Source: an uncultured Paracoccaceae bacterium (GTDB lineage: Bacteria; Pseudomonadota; Alphaproteobacteria; Rhodobacterales; Rhodobacteraceae). Taken from it: a stretch of 64,000 nucleotides of DNA. The translations under genes and the position numbers were made by a program. The notes under the pieces were generated by a model, which saw nothing but the letters and a program-made list of their open reading frames with translations, made no database searches and was not told where the DNA came from. The DNA lies in NCBI GenBank assembly GCA_947487205.1, contig CANKVU010000019.1:42780-106779 (forward strand), written 5' to 3'. Shown one piece after another: positions 37,084 to 45,709 of the stretch (within the stretch, counting starts at the first letter, position 1; the number at the start of each line of letters is the position of its first letter).

Positions 37084-37284
37084 ATGCTGCGCGCCTGGGA
37101 CCTCATCGATTTCGGACCGGACCTCTCCCGGGTCCGCCGCACCGCCCGCGTGATCGCGGAGACGGCCGAGGACGCTGTCCGCCTGTGCCCCGGCGAGCTA
37201 GTGATCCCGTTCCCGGCCGAGATGCCGGCCAGCGCCGAACCGCCGCTGCCGACGCGCTCGGTGGCGTGGATCTACGCCGCCTGA
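37084..37284 (+). CDS. Small hypothetical protein
   Basis: A possible 66-residue protein: MLRAWDLIDFGPDLSRVRRT, then ARVIAETAEDAVRLCPGELV and IPFPAEMPASAEPPLPTRSV. The composition looks natural, unlike neighbouring GC-artefact frames. A GGGATCGG lies 6-13 bases before the ATG. It stands alone in the convergent 444-base gap between the reductase operon and the subtilisin-like protease. No family is recognised. Confidence 0.4.
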   Translation: MLRAWDLIDFGPDLSRVRRTARVIAETAEDAVRLCPGELVIPFPAEMPASAEPPLPTRSVAWIYAA

Positions 37285-37346
37285 CGACCGATCCGGGCCC
37301 GTTCGTGCCTTACGCCCCCGGGCGGGATATTCCCGCGGTCAAGCCG

Positions 37347-39386
37347 TCAGCCCCCCCGACCGCGGACATCGACCGGGACGCGGCCCTCGCCCAGCCGGGC
37401 CCGATGGCGGAGCTGCCCGTCGGCGTCGGACACGATCCGGCCCGCCGCGCCGGTGCCCGCGTCGAAGCCCGCGTCGAGGCCTTCGAACAGGTCGCGCCCC
37501 GCGGCGGCGTTGGCCACCATCCAGCGGCTCGCGAGCGCGGCAGCGGCGGAGGTCCCGACGAGGCGGGCGCCCGAGCCCGAAACCGTGCCGATCGACCGCA
37601 GCCCCGGCAGCGCGGCGCTCTCGTCGGACGGGGCGGCGAGCGTCGGCTGCGCGCCCCAGGCCACCAGGCCCGCCGCATCGGTCCGCAGGCCCCCGGCGCT
37701 CGAATAGCTCGCCGCCCGGTCCGTGCCGCCCACGCTCCCCGCGACCCTGGTGGCTGACGGCGCGCCGCAGATGGCGCTGTAGCAGCCGAAGCCTCGAACG
37801 AGTCCGGGCGGCCCTTCGAGCCGGCTCTGCCGTCCGCCCATGCGCATCGTCTCGGGATCGTCGTCGCGTTGGACCCAGAGGTCGAGGGTCTGGCCGGCCC
37901 CCAGGCGCCGCCCCTCGCCGGGGTCGATCTCGATGGTCCAGAGGCCGGCGGGCAGGCGGCGGCCGCGGCCGCTTTCCGCCGTCGGGATCACCGCCACGAT
38001 GACCCGCCACCGCGTGCCGCGATCGAGATCCACGGAGAGCTGCCCGACATTGCGCCCGCCCAGCTCGATCTCGACGAAGCGGCGCGGATCTCCGACGGGA
38101 TCGGCGTCCGGGTCGGGCGACAGCGCGATGCGGTCGCCGGCGTCGAGCACCGTTCCCGGCGGCGGCGTCAGCCGCACCTCCCACCCGGCGGGGTCGAGGC
38201 CCTCGGGGAGCCAGATCTCGAGATAGCTCGAGGTGCGATCGCCGGGCGGAAGCCGCCAGCCGATCCGCGCCGCTCCCTGCCCCATCTCGGCGGCCGTGAA
38301 CTGCGCGTGCATGCGGCTGGCGAAGGTGTTGCCCATCGGCAGGACGATCGCGGTCCGCGGCTCGATCAGGCGGCGCCGCGTCAGCAATTCCTCCATCGAG
38401 AGCTCCAGGCCGGATTGCCCGTCATGGCGCCCCGCGCTCCAGCCGTAGGAGAAGTTGACGACCAGCGGCAGCGGCGCGGTGCCGCAGGCGCGCGCGATCT
38501 CGTCCGCCCGGCAGAACACGTAATGCAGCGCCGCCAGCATGAACATCTCCTTGCCGAAACCCGACGTGTCCCAGGCGACGGTGTTGGGAAGTTGAACGGC
38601 GACGATCTGCACCTCGTCCGGCAGGATCGGAGCGGGCAGGTGGGGATCGTTCCCGGCCGAGAGCCCCAGGATGTGGCCGCCATGGGTGGCGGACCGGTCG
38701 AGCAGGTGGCCGATCTCGGCGAGGCCGGCATCGATGGCGCCTGCCGCGCGGTAGCCCGCGCGCTCGTCCGCGCCGCATTCCGCCCGGCACCTGTCGATCA
38801 GGCCGTTCGTCAATTCGCGCCCGACCGGAACGCGTTCCCGGGCGGGGCTGGCCGCCGCCTGCAGCCACAAATGGCTGATCCGGGTACGCCCGTCGCCGCC
38901 GGTGAACGCGCGATGGAGGAAAGGCAGCCCGTCGTCGATCACGCCTATCACGGCGCGGGGGCGGCGCAGGGGCGCGCGCCAGTCGCGCGCCGCGTCCTGC
39001 GGCCGGTACGCATCGGTCCACGAGGCCGCGGCGACCGGCATGTTGAGCCGTATGCGCGGGGTGAAGCCGGGCCGGGCGAGCGATCCGATCCGCCGCGCGA
39101 TCGCCCGGTCGAGGCTGAGCGCGCCCCCGGCATCATTCCGAAAGAGGAAGGGCGTGACCGCATGGTCCGCATCCGCATCGGGCCATAGCGGCGGCAGGCG
39201 GACCTCGTCGCCGTCCATCGCGCGCGGATCGCCCGCCCCTTCGAGGATCGCGGCCACGCAGGTCGCATCGGTGCGCCGCGCCGCCGGGAAGGCGAAGGGA
39301 TGCCCGAGTTCGGCGGAATAGACCCAGCGCTCGTAGGGTCCCGCGTAGCGGTCCAGCCGCTCCTCGGGCGCGCGGTGCGCGAACAT
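37347..39386 (-). CDS. Subtilisin-like serine protease (S8 family)
   Basis: A 679-residue protease of unusual architecture. The catalytic triad can be placed: Asp151 in VIGVIDDGLPFLH, His235 in ATHGGHILGLSAG and Ser613 in LVGTSAAAALASR. Residues 1-140 form a non-standard N-terminal region; the catalytic domain is interrupted by a long beta-rich insert (~345-540) that includes RTSSYLEIWLPEG and ELGGRNVGQLSVDLD. No signal peptide or membrane segment is visible, so it probably acts in the cytoplasm or is exported by an unknown route. It is the last gene of a three-gene minus-strand unit, one base after the haloperoxidase-like gene (TGACATG), and it converges with the nitrogen operon. The link with an orthocaspase in the divergent unit is discussed under findings. 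Confidence 0.88.
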   Translation of the reverse strand: MFAHRAPEERLDRYAGPYERWVYSAELGHPFAFPAARRTDATCVAAILEGAGDPRAMDGDEVRLPPLWPDADADHAVTPFLFRNDAGGALSLDRAIARRIGSLARPGFTPRIRLNMPVAAASWTDAYRPQDAARDWRAPLRRPRAVIGVIDDGLPFLHRAFTGGDGRTRISHLWLQAAASPARERVPVGRELTNGLIDRCRAECGADERAGYRAAGAIDAGLAEIGHLLDRSATHGGHILGLSAGNDPHLPAPILPDEVQIVAVQLPNTVAWDTSGFGKEMFMLAALHYVFCRADEIARACGTAPLPLVVNFSYGWSAGRHDGQSGLELSMEELLTRRRLIEPRTAIVLPMGNTFASRMHAQFTAAEMGQGAARIGWRLPPGDRTSSYLEIWLPEGLDPAGWEVRLTPPPGTVLDAGDRIALSPDPDADPVGDPRRFVEIELGGRNVGQLSVDLDRGTRWRVIVAVIPTAESGRGRRLPAGLWTIEIDPGEGRRLGAGQTLDLWVQRDDDPETMRMGGRQSRLEGPPGLVRGFGCYSAICGAPSATRVAGSVGGTDRAASYSSAGGLRTDAAGLVAWGAQPTLAAPSDESAALPGLRSIGTVSGSGARLVGTSAAAALASRWMVANAAAGRDLFEGLDAGFDAGTGAAGRIVSDADGQLRHRARLGEGRVPVDVRGRGG

Positions 39387-39387
39387 G

Positions 39388-40497
39388 TCAGCCGCCCCGA
39401 CGCTCGGCCACGGCCTTCGACCACAGCCAGGTCAGGGCCGGTCCGGGCCGCGCCGGCGCCAGGGGCGATGCGCCGTGGCGGAGGCCCGCGGCGGCCGACG
39501 CCGCGCCGTCGCGCCAATCGGCGTCGAAGAAGTCCACGTCGGCCGGCGCGAAGGCCGCGTGGGGGACCTCCGGGCCCTGGCCGCAGCGGCCGAGGATCGC
39601 GGCACCGACGGCCCGGCCGAGCGTCGCGCCCGCCCAGCTGTCGATGGGGTAATGCACGCCCGCGACGGTGCGGTTCACGGCGATCCGTTCGGCGAGCCCG
39701 CGCAACATCGCCACGCGGGCCGGCCCGTCGGCGAAGGCGCCCCACGCGGCCAGAAGGCCCTCCAGCACCGTGAGCACGGCATAGGCCTCGGTGGCGTGGG
39801 CCGACGGGTAGGCGCCGTGCCCCGGCGTCGGGATCATCGGCAACAGGCGCCCGTCCACCTGGTCGGGACGGCGGACGCAGAGATCGAGCTTGAGGATCAT
39901 CGCGCAATGCGCCGCGACCACCTGCGTCGCGGTCACGAGTTCGAAGGTCCGGGGGGTCTCGGCCGCCGTCAGGCCCAGGATCATCGCGAAATAGGGCGTC
40001 GGGAAACCCAGTTGCGACAGGATCTCGGGGCCGCGCTCGTCGCGCAGGACCGCGTAATCGGCAACCCGGCGGACCTGTGCGGCCAGCAGATCGGGCCCGG
40101 GCGGGCCGAGCGTCACCCGGTCCGCGCCGTCGATGGCGAGCGTCGCCCCGTCCGTATCGAAGCGCCAGGAGAGGCCGCAGAGGAACTCGGTCAGGTAGAG
40201 CGATCCGCGCACCCAGACCGCAAGCCGGGCGAACCGGTCGGGATCGTTCGGATCGACGGGACGCGGCGCGGCCGCTGCGGCGTCGCCGGCCAGGTGGCGC
40301 AGCGCCTCCGCCGTGGTGGCGAGGCCGGCCGTGGTGGCCGGGTCGTAGCTACCGGGGTCGCCGGCGCCCAGGAACCCGCCCAGCCCCGTCATCTGCGCCC
40401 CGCCGCCGGCCGGCACACCGCCGAAGCCCCCGAAACCGCCGAAGCCGCCGAAGCCGCCGAAGCCGCCAAAACCCCCGAACCCGCCCGATTGGCTCAT
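39388..40497 (-). CDS. Vanadium haloperoxidase / PAP2-type phosphatase with Gly-Gly-Phe repeat N-terminus
   Basis: The 369-residue protein begins with seven Gly-Gly-Phe units (residues 5-25), a flexible low-complexity tail. The body is a vanadium-dependent haloperoxidase/PAP2 fold: KLDLCVRRPDQ fits K-x6-RP, GAYPSAHATEAYA carries the PS-x-H element, and NRTVAGVHYPIDSWAG supplies Arg, the catalytic His and Asp. Members bind vanadate or act as acid phosphatases; the sequence alone does not decide which. No signal peptide or membrane helices are seen, unlike many PAP2 lipid phosphatases. Such soluble VHPO-like proteins without secretion signals are often described only as hypothetical. It is between a winged-helix regulator and the subtilisin-like protease, tightly packed with the latter. 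Confidence 0.87.
   Translation of the reverse strand: MSQSGGFGGFGGFGGFGGFGGFGGFGGVPAGGGAQMTGLGGFLGAGDPGSYDPATTAGLATTAEALRHLAGDAAAAAPRPVDPNDPDRFARLAVWVRGSLYLTEFLCGLSWRFDTDGATLAIDGADRVTLGPPGPDLLAAQVRRVADYAVLRDERGPEILSQLGFPTPYFAMILGLTAAETPRTFELVTATQVVAAHCAMILKLDLCVRRPDQVDGRLLPMIPTPGHGAYPSAHATEAYAVLTVLEGLLAAWGAFADGPARVAMLRGLAERIAVNRTVAGVHYPIDSWAGATLGRAVGAAILGRCGQGPEVPHAAFAPADVDFFDADWRDGAASAAAGLRHGASPLAPARPGPALTWLWSKAVAERRGG
40423..40485 (-). repeat. Tandem 9-bp repeat coding for Gly-Gly-Phe x7
   Basis: Seven copies of a 9-base unit (consensus on the minus strand GGCGGTTTC/GGCGGCTTC) code for GGF at residues 5-25 of the haloperoxidase-like protein. Copies are nearly identical in DNA, so copy number probably varies by slippage. 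Confidence 0.9.
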
Positions 40498-40520
40498 CCC
40501 GTGGTCCCTCCCCTAAACCG

Positions 40521-42152
40521 TCACGGCAGGCCCGCCGCCTGCATCGCCTCGATCACCAGCCGTCCGGTCCGGTTCCCGGCCGAGGGGTGGTTGCACCGGT
40601 ACTCGTCGATCCGGAACTCGGGAAAGCTGCCGCGCAGCACCTCCCCCGTCGCGCGCGCCCCGTCGCCGTCGCCCAGGCAATATTGCGCGGTCAGCTTCGA
40701 GCGCAGCGTCGAGATATGGCGGTCGTTCGCCGCCAGGCTGCGATCCGCGTATTCGACGGCCGTCGCGTAATTCCCGGCCGCCACGTTCGCGCTGCTCGCG
40801 AGGCTGTCGTAGTAATAGCCGAACGGGTCGATGGGCGAGAGGCGCCGCGCGGTGTCGGTCGCGCTCACCGCCGCCGCGCCCTGGTCCTGGAAGGCCAGGA
40901 GCGCCCCGCGGAGGAGCCAGGCGAGGCTCTCGTTCGGGTTGAGGTCGAGGGCGACCGCATAGCGCTGCGCGGCGGCGTCCATCTCGGAGAGCAGGTTGGC
41001 CCGCACGAAGCCGTCGATCGTCAACGCGAAGCTGGACCCGGGGTCGAGATCGAGCGCGCGCCCGGTGCAGTCGAGCGCCCGGCGCACGTCGCCCGCGCGG
41101 TCGGTCGAATAGCCCTTGAAGACATTGAGGACATGCCACTTGCCGAGCCAGGCATGGGCATCGGGCGCGTGGGGCGCGCGCGCCGCCGCCTCCGTGAGGT
41201 AGAGGCGCGCGTTGAGGAAGTCGCGCATCGTGCGCCGGTGCATGGACGAGATGCCGCCGATCAGCACCTCGTGGTCGGGGATGGTCGGCAGGCTCGCTCC
41301 GCGCAGGTTGGACAGCGTCGTCTCGGCGACCGAGCGGCCGATGGCCCGCAGCACCTCGCCCAGCCGGTCGGGGAGCGTTCCTGCGGCCTGCGCGGCCGGG
41401 CAGACGAGGCTGCGGTTCCACAGGATCCTCCCGCTCGCCATGTCGACGAAATCGAAATCGCAGACGATATCGCGGCCGGTCGCGCGCAGGGCCCCGGTGA
41501 CGAGGTAATCGACATCGAGGCGCTGGCGGACCTCGGCGATGTCGATCGACCGGCTGGCCATGCGACGCCCCGACAGGTGGGAGATCACCGCCAGAAGGTT
41601 CGACCGCGACAGGGCGCGGCAGAATTCCTCGGCCACCCAGTCGCCCAGCACCCGCAGCGCGGGATCGCCGTCCGGCACGGTCAGCGGCAGCGCGCTGATG
41701 CGGGGCCTGAGCCGCGAGGCCCCGTCCCGCGTCGCGCGGCCGGGCAGCACGGACCGGAGATCGGGGTGCGCCCGCATCTCGTCGCGCCAGGCCAGGAAGG
41801 CCGGTTCCCGGATGCCGAGATCGTGGAGGAACGGACCCTCTCCGGGGCGGATGTGGCAGAGGTCGAGCCGCAGCTGCACGTCGCTCGCCGTGGTATGCAG
41901 GAGCGTCGCGAAATCCGGGCCCATCGCCTTGCGCAGGTCCGACAGCGCCCGGCGCAGGTTCTGGTGGCCGCTGTCGTAATCAGCCGCCCCCCACAGCATG
42001 TCCTGGAGGTAGGCGCGCGAGCGTCGGCCCATCGGTGCGGTGGCGAGCAGCGCGAAGAGCGCGCGATGCTTGGCGCCGCGCAGGTCGCGGCGCGGCGGCC
42101 CGGCGAGCGCCACCGCGCAGGTTCCGAAGAATGAAAGCTCGAGTGTCGGCAC
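40521..42152 (-). CDS. Winged-helix (SARP/CadC-like) regulator with TolB-like and TPR domains
   Basis: A 543-residue regulator. Residues ~1-95 are an OmpR/SARP-type winged helix (LELSFFGTCAVAL, GAKHRALFALLATAPMGRRS, LWGAADYDSGHQNLRRALSD LRK). Residues ~175-310 resemble the adenylate-cyclase/TolB-like N-terminal domain that often follows such helices (VAEEFCRALSRSNLLAVISH, LDVDYLVTGALRATGRDIVC). Residues ~330-520 are TPR-like helices (ALDCTGRALDLDPGSSFALT, AVALDLNPNESLAWLLRGAL). There is no receiver domain and no membrane helix. I chose GTG 42152 because GAAGG stands seven bases before it and the wing domain starts there; longer in-frame starts lack a good site. It is the first gene of the protease/haloperoxidase unit and faces the orthocaspase unit, so it probably controls both. 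Confidence 0.8.
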   Translation of the reverse strand: MPTLELSFFGTCAVALAGPPRRDLRGAKHRALFALLATAPMGRRSRAYLQDMLWGAADYDSGHQNLRRALSDLRKAMGPDFATLLHTTASDVQLRLDLCHIRPGEGPFLHDLGIREPAFLAWRDEMRAHPDLRSVLPGRATRDGASRLRPRISALPLTVPDGDPALRVLGDWVAEEFCRALSRSNLLAVISHLSGRRMASRSIDIAEVRQRLDVDYLVTGALRATGRDIVCDFDFVDMASGRILWNRSLVCPAAQAAGTLPDRLGEVLRAIGRSVAETTLSNLRGASLPTIPDHEVLIGGISSMHRRTMRDFLNARLYLTEAAARAPHAPDAHAWLGKWHVLNVFKGYSTDRAGDVRRALDCTGRALDLDPGSSFALTIDGFVRANLLSEMDAAAQRYAVALDLNPNESLAWLLRGALLAFQDQGAAAVSATDTARRLSPIDPFGYYYDSLASSANVAAGNYATAVEYADRSLAANDRHISTLRSKLTAQYCLGDGDGARATGEVLRGSFPEFRIDEYRCNHPSAGNRTGRLVIEAMQAAGLP

Positions 42153-42287
42153 CGGCTTACCTTCGATGATGTTGCGTAATCCTACGCTACCCCATCGGCC
42201 CGCGTCGAGATAGCGCATCACAGTGATTTCACGCCGCAACGGCCCGCCCCCGTTCCTAGGCTCGACATCGATGTCAGGAGCGAGCCG
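42153..42287. promoter_or_regulatory. Divergent promoter region of the protease/caspase divergon
   Basis: The 135 bases between the regulator and the 64-residue protein must hold the promoters of both units. A locally AT-richer segment lies at about 42165-42240 (ATGATGTTGCGTAATCCTACG and CATCACAGTGATTTCACG). I cannot define -35/-10 boxes with confidence. Confidence 0.4.
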
Positions 42288-42482
42288 ATGACCCGACACG
42301 ACGACGATCTTCCGCCCTTCGCCGACCTTTTCGAGTTCTACCAGAGCTGGGGCGCCCATCGGGGATGCATGACGGCCCTGGCTGCCTCGCGCCGGCTCGC
42401 GCCCGAGGAGCGCCGCGTGCTGCGCGTGATGATCGAGGTGATCGACCGCGTCGGCCCCGAGGACCTGTCCCGCCCCGACTGA
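42288..42482 (+). CDS. Small hypothetical protein (64 aa)
   Basis: MTRHDDDLPPFADLFEFYQS continues as WGAHRGCMTALAASRRLAPE and ends with an ERRVLRVMIEVIDRVGPEDL helix. CAGGAGCGAGCCG before the ATG is a good ribosome binding site. It opens the plus-strand unit that carries the orthocaspase and diverges from the regulator. The acidic N-terminus and amphipathic helices suggest a small cytoplasmic adaptor or regulator, but no family is recognised. Confidence 0.65.
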   Translation: MTRHDDDLPPFADLFEFYQSWGAHRGCMTALAASRRLAPEERRVLRVMIEVIDRVGPEDLSRPD

Positions 42483-42677
42483 ACGCCCCCCGTCGCTCTT
42501 CGTGCCGGCAATGCCGCTCCCCCGTGTCCGCGGAGCGATGGCGCTGTGCCCGTACCCGGTGGCGGCCGCGCTTCACACCGAACTCACGCCTCTTTCACTC
42601 ACCCCGCGATCTCTCCGGCGGGCACGGTTCTCGCATCCTCACGCCCCGCAGCGGGCTCACAGCGCGGAGAGACCGAC

Positions 42678-44288
42678 ATGAAACTCGACCAGATGATGGG
42701 CTACGTCGTGGACCGGCTCTACGAGGGCCTGACCGGCGGGACGGCGGATCTGCCGCTGCCCGACGACGTGCAGCTGAACTTCATTCAGCCCGGCCTGCCG
42801 TTCCACGAAAGCTTCTTCGACTTCGCGATCGCCGGGCCGTTCTCGGGCCCGACGCCCGCCACGCTCGATTATTTCCGCGACCTCGTCGAGACGCTGATGG
42901 GGCCGCAGGACCAGGGCGGCGGCGAAGAGGTCGGCGAGGCCGAGCCGCGCCCGATGGGCATGGATCGCGACGCGGCGATCGAGGAGGCCAAGCGGATGTA
43001 CCAGCAGGGCCTGCTCGGCTCCTGGGAGCAATGGTCGCGGCTGGTGGATTTCATCCCCGCGAACAAGCCCACCGGCATAAAGTGGTCCGCCGAGCGCGGC
43101 GCGGGCAAGCACAAGCACGTCTCGGTGGTCTACGCGCAGAACAACCGGAACCTGAGCGATGTCTACGCCGACACGCTGCGGCTCTGCGAGATGGCCGATG
43201 ACGAGCTCGACGCCGATCAGGAGGCGCTCATTGAGCGGATGCGCAACCTTCTGTCGGTCGAGGTCGATGTCGAGGATTTCCTGACCGGCGAGGTCACGAA
43301 GGAGAACCGCCCGAGCCCCGCGATGATGGCCTACACGGCCAAGAAGCAGGTCTACGAGGATGCGGTGATCGAATACGCGACCAACCTCGCCCAGGCCAAT
43401 AACGGCACCGCCGAGGACCTGACGCGGTGGCAGCAGACCGGCGGGATCTACAAGCGCCGGGCGACGGAGGCGCTGCGCGACTGGATCGCCAACGGCTACA
43501 AGAACGACATCGAGCGCGCGCAGGCGATGATCTCGCACATCACCGGTCGCTCGATGGTGCTGTGGAAGGACAATCTCCTCCAGCAGATCGACCAGACGGA
43601 GATGAACACGACCGGCCAGTTCGGCTACGCCTTCCAGCCCGCGACCGTGATCCCCGGCGCCTTCGCCAGGTCCGAGGGCTGGACCCGCTTCTCCGAGCGC
43701 AGCCTCGCCACCAAGATGTCCTCGTCCTCCTCGACGCGGTCGGGCAGCGCCAAGTTCGGCCTCTCGCTCGGCTTCTTCACGATCGGGGGCGGCGGTGGCG
43801 GCGGCAGCGCCACCCGCGAACAGAATTACGAGATGGACAGTTTCGGCATCGAGTTCTCCTACGCCCCGGTGGAGATCGTGCGGCCCTGGTTCCACCCCGG
43901 CTTCTTCCTGTCGCGCGGCTGGCGCCCGACCGTCGGCTTCGAGCGGGACTACGGCACCGACAAGCATTCGGACGGCAAGTCGCCGCCGAGCGGCGCGATG
44001 ATTGGCTATCCGACCAAGGCCCTGTTCGTGAAGGATCTCGTCATCCATTCCAGCGAGATCGTCCGCCACATGAAGGCGCATGAGAGCCACGTGAGCGGCG
44101 GCGGCTTCGTCGGCATCGGGCCGTTCTGCATCGGCGGTCGCTACCAGCAATCGAACAGGTCCTCGCAGCGCAACTTCAGCTACGAGGGGGCGTCGATCCG
44201 CGTCCACGGCATGCAGCTCGTGGGGTTCCTGTCCTCCATGCTGCCCGAATGCGCCAATCCCCATCCCGATGTCGAGACATGGGTGTGA
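42678..44288 (+). CDS. Unknown 536-residue protein with Ser- and Gly-rich tract
   Basis: I do not recognise this family. Residues 1-90 are globular (MGYVVDRLYEGLTGG, FHESFFDFAIAGPFSGPTPA); ~95-250 are helical and charged (DRDAAIEEAKRMYQQGLLGS, DELDADQEALIERMRNLLSV); ~270-340 include YKNDIERAQAMISHITGRSM. A low-complexity stretch at ~350-385 has SSSSSTRSGS and later GGGGGGGS flanking LGLSLGFFTIGG. The C-terminus (~390-536) is beta-rich and well ordered (FGIEFSYAPVEIVRPWFHPG, VSGGGFVGIGPFCIGGRYQQ, IRVHGMQLVGFLSSMLPECA). There is no signal peptide or membrane span. GGAGAGACCGAC precedes the ATG. The next gene begins 10 bases downstream, so it is in one operon with the orthocaspase. Codon use is like the neighbours. 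Confidence 0.82.
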   Translation: MKLDQMMGYVVDRLYEGLTGGTADLPLPDDVQLNFIQPGLPFHESFFDFAIAGPFSGPTPATLDYFRDLVETLMGPQDQGGGEEVGEAEPRPMGMDRDAAIEEAKRMYQQGLLGSWEQWSRLVDFIPANKPTGIKWSAERGAGKHKHVSVVYAQNNRNLSDVYADTLRLCEMADDELDADQEALIERMRNLLSVEVDVEDFLTGEVTKENRPSPAMMAYTAKKQVYEDAVIEYATNLAQANNGTAEDLTRWQQTGGIYKRRATEALRDWIANGYKNDIERAQAMISHITGRSMVLWKDNLLQQIDQTEMNTTGQFGYAFQPATVIPGAFARSEGWTRFSERSLATKMSSSSSTRSGSAKFGLSLGFFTIGGGGGGGSATREQNYEMDSFGIEFSYAPVEIVRPWFHPGFFLSRGWRPTVGFERDYGTDKHSDGKSPPSGAMIGYPTKALFVKDLVIHSSEIVRHMKAHESHVSGGGFVGIGPFCIGGRYQQSNRSSQRNFSYEGASIRVHGMQLVGFLSSMLPECANPHPDVETWV

Positions 44289-44298
44289 GGGGGCGAAG

Positions 44299-45690
44299 AT
44301 GGACAGCGGCGTTCACATCGGACTTGCGGCGTGGCTTCACCATCGCGCCGATCGAAAGGGGTTTCCGGCCTGGCCGGGCGCTCCGCTCGCCATGCGGCTC
44401 GCGCGGCTCGAAGGCGCCGAGAATGCCGAGGACATGGCGCGGGTCGCCGAGTTCTCGCGCGTGGTGAACTTCGTCGCGCGGCCCGGAGAGCCGGCGCGGC
44501 CCGGCGATGCCGACCCCCTGTGGGAGGTGCATGCCGACCTGCTGCGGCGGATGGAATTCGCCCGGCGGGCCTGGACCGAGGCGGAAAACACCGCCTTCGT
44601 CGCCGCCCGCGGGACGCTCTATGACGGCGGCGGGATGACGCCGCTCTATCGCCTTTACCAGGAGTACCGGGCCGCGCATCAGGACCTTCTCGACGCCGGC
44701 GCGCCGCCCGAGATCCTGCGCGAGGCGATGGTCGCCTGGGAACTGGAGGGCGGCAAGAGCGAGATCGAGGCCGCCCTGGCCACCGTCGAACGGCTGATGG
44801 GGCGCTCCACCCTGTCGCGGGCGCAGGCCGAGCGGGACAGTCTGATGATGTTGCCGGTGGACCCGTCGGGGGCGGATTACGCGATGACCGGGTTCTCCCC
44901 GATCTCGGTCCTCGACGCGTCCGGCTGGGTCGCGGCCAGCGCCGATATCGCCGATCTGGACGGCGCGGTCGCCCGCGCCCCGACGGACCGGACCGGCGCC
45001 TGGTCGGCCTGGCGCCAGGGCAAGACCGGCAGCGTGAGCTTCCGCTTCGCGATCCTGCTCCTCGACCGGGACTGGTTCTCGCCCGCGCTCTATGCGGCCG
45101 ACGATTGGACGCTGCCCGGCGGAGACGCGGTCGCGGACGGCGCGGGCGGCGGCGCCCTCCCCGCCTATCCCCAGCGCGTCTACCTGGTGCGCGACGTGGC
45201 CCACAGGCCGGCGGCCGCGAAGCCGCCAGCGCCCGACCGGCCGGCGCGCCCGCATCCGCTCGCCGTCGCGATCCCCGTCGCGGGCCAGCGGATCGTCAAG
45301 CTCGCGGCGACACGGCCGCGGGGGCCGCTTTCGGCCGCGCTGCCCAAGGGGGTTTCGCCGGCCCGCCCGCCGGCCCTGAGCGCGGCGGCGGCACCCGGCG
45401 CACCGCTCACGCTTCGGCCGGCCATGACCTCCCAATTCGCCGCCGCGCGGCTTCCCGCCGTTCCGCGGCCGACGCTGACCGCCGAGCCGGTCGTCGCGCT
45501 TCGGCCCGGCATGGTGGAACTCGTCAGCACCCTGACGGTGCAGCGTCGGCTGGCCGTCGCGCACCAGCTCGTGACCCGAACCGCCCCGGCGGGACCGCCG
45601 GCGCCGGACCCCACGCTCTGGGCCGTGGGCTTCGGCTGCGAGACGCTTCCGAAGGCCCCCGATCCGCATCCCGGCTACGGCTGGGCTTAA
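44299..45690 (+). CDS. Unknown 463-residue protein with Pro/Ala-rich C-terminal half
   Basis: The first ~290 residues look globular and mostly helical: LAAWLHHRADRKGFPAWPGA, WTEAENTAFVAARGTLYDGG, YRLYQEYRAAHQDLLDAGAP and VSFRFAILLLDRDWFSPALY. From ~305 to ~440 it is a Pro/Ala/Arg-rich, probably unstructured linker (AAAKPPAPDRPARPHPLAVA), and it closes with LWAVGFGCETLPKAPDPHPG. No known domain is recognised. GAGGGGGCGAAG gives a strong ribosome binding site at ATG 44299. It lies between the 536-residue unknown (10-base gap) and the orthocaspase (19-base gap), so it is presumably a partner or client of the caspase. Arg-rich disordered regions are typical targets of Arg/Lys-specific metacaspases, but that is only an inference. 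Confidence 0.8.
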   Translation: MDSGVHIGLAAWLHHRADRKGFPAWPGAPLAMRLARLEGAENAEDMARVAEFSRVVNFVARPGEPARPGDADPLWEVHADLLRRMEFARRAWTEAENTAFVAARGTLYDGGGMTPLYRLYQEYRAAHQDLLDAGAPPEILREAMVAWELEGGKSEIEAALATVERLMGRSTLSRAQAERDSLMMLPVDPSGADYAMTGFSPISVLDASGWVAASADIADLDGAVARAPTDRTGAWSAWRQGKTGSVSFRFAILLLDRDWFSPALYAADDWTLPGGDAVADGAGGGALPAYPQRVYLVRDVAHRPAAAKPPAPDRPARPHPLAVAIPVAGQRIVKLAATRPRGPLSAALPKGVSPARPPALSAAAAPGAPLTLRPAMTSQFAAARLPAVPRPTLTAEPVVALRPGMVELVSTLTVQRRLAVAHQLVTRTAPAGPPAPDPTLWAVGFGCETLPKAPDPHPGYGWA

Positions 45691-45709
45691 CCCCGAAGGA
45701 GACCCTGAG

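Noticed and set aside
40423..40485. Regular short repeats considered as a CRISPR or VNTR outside genes
   Set aside because: The repeats are contiguous 9-bp codon units without spacers, inside the coding frame.
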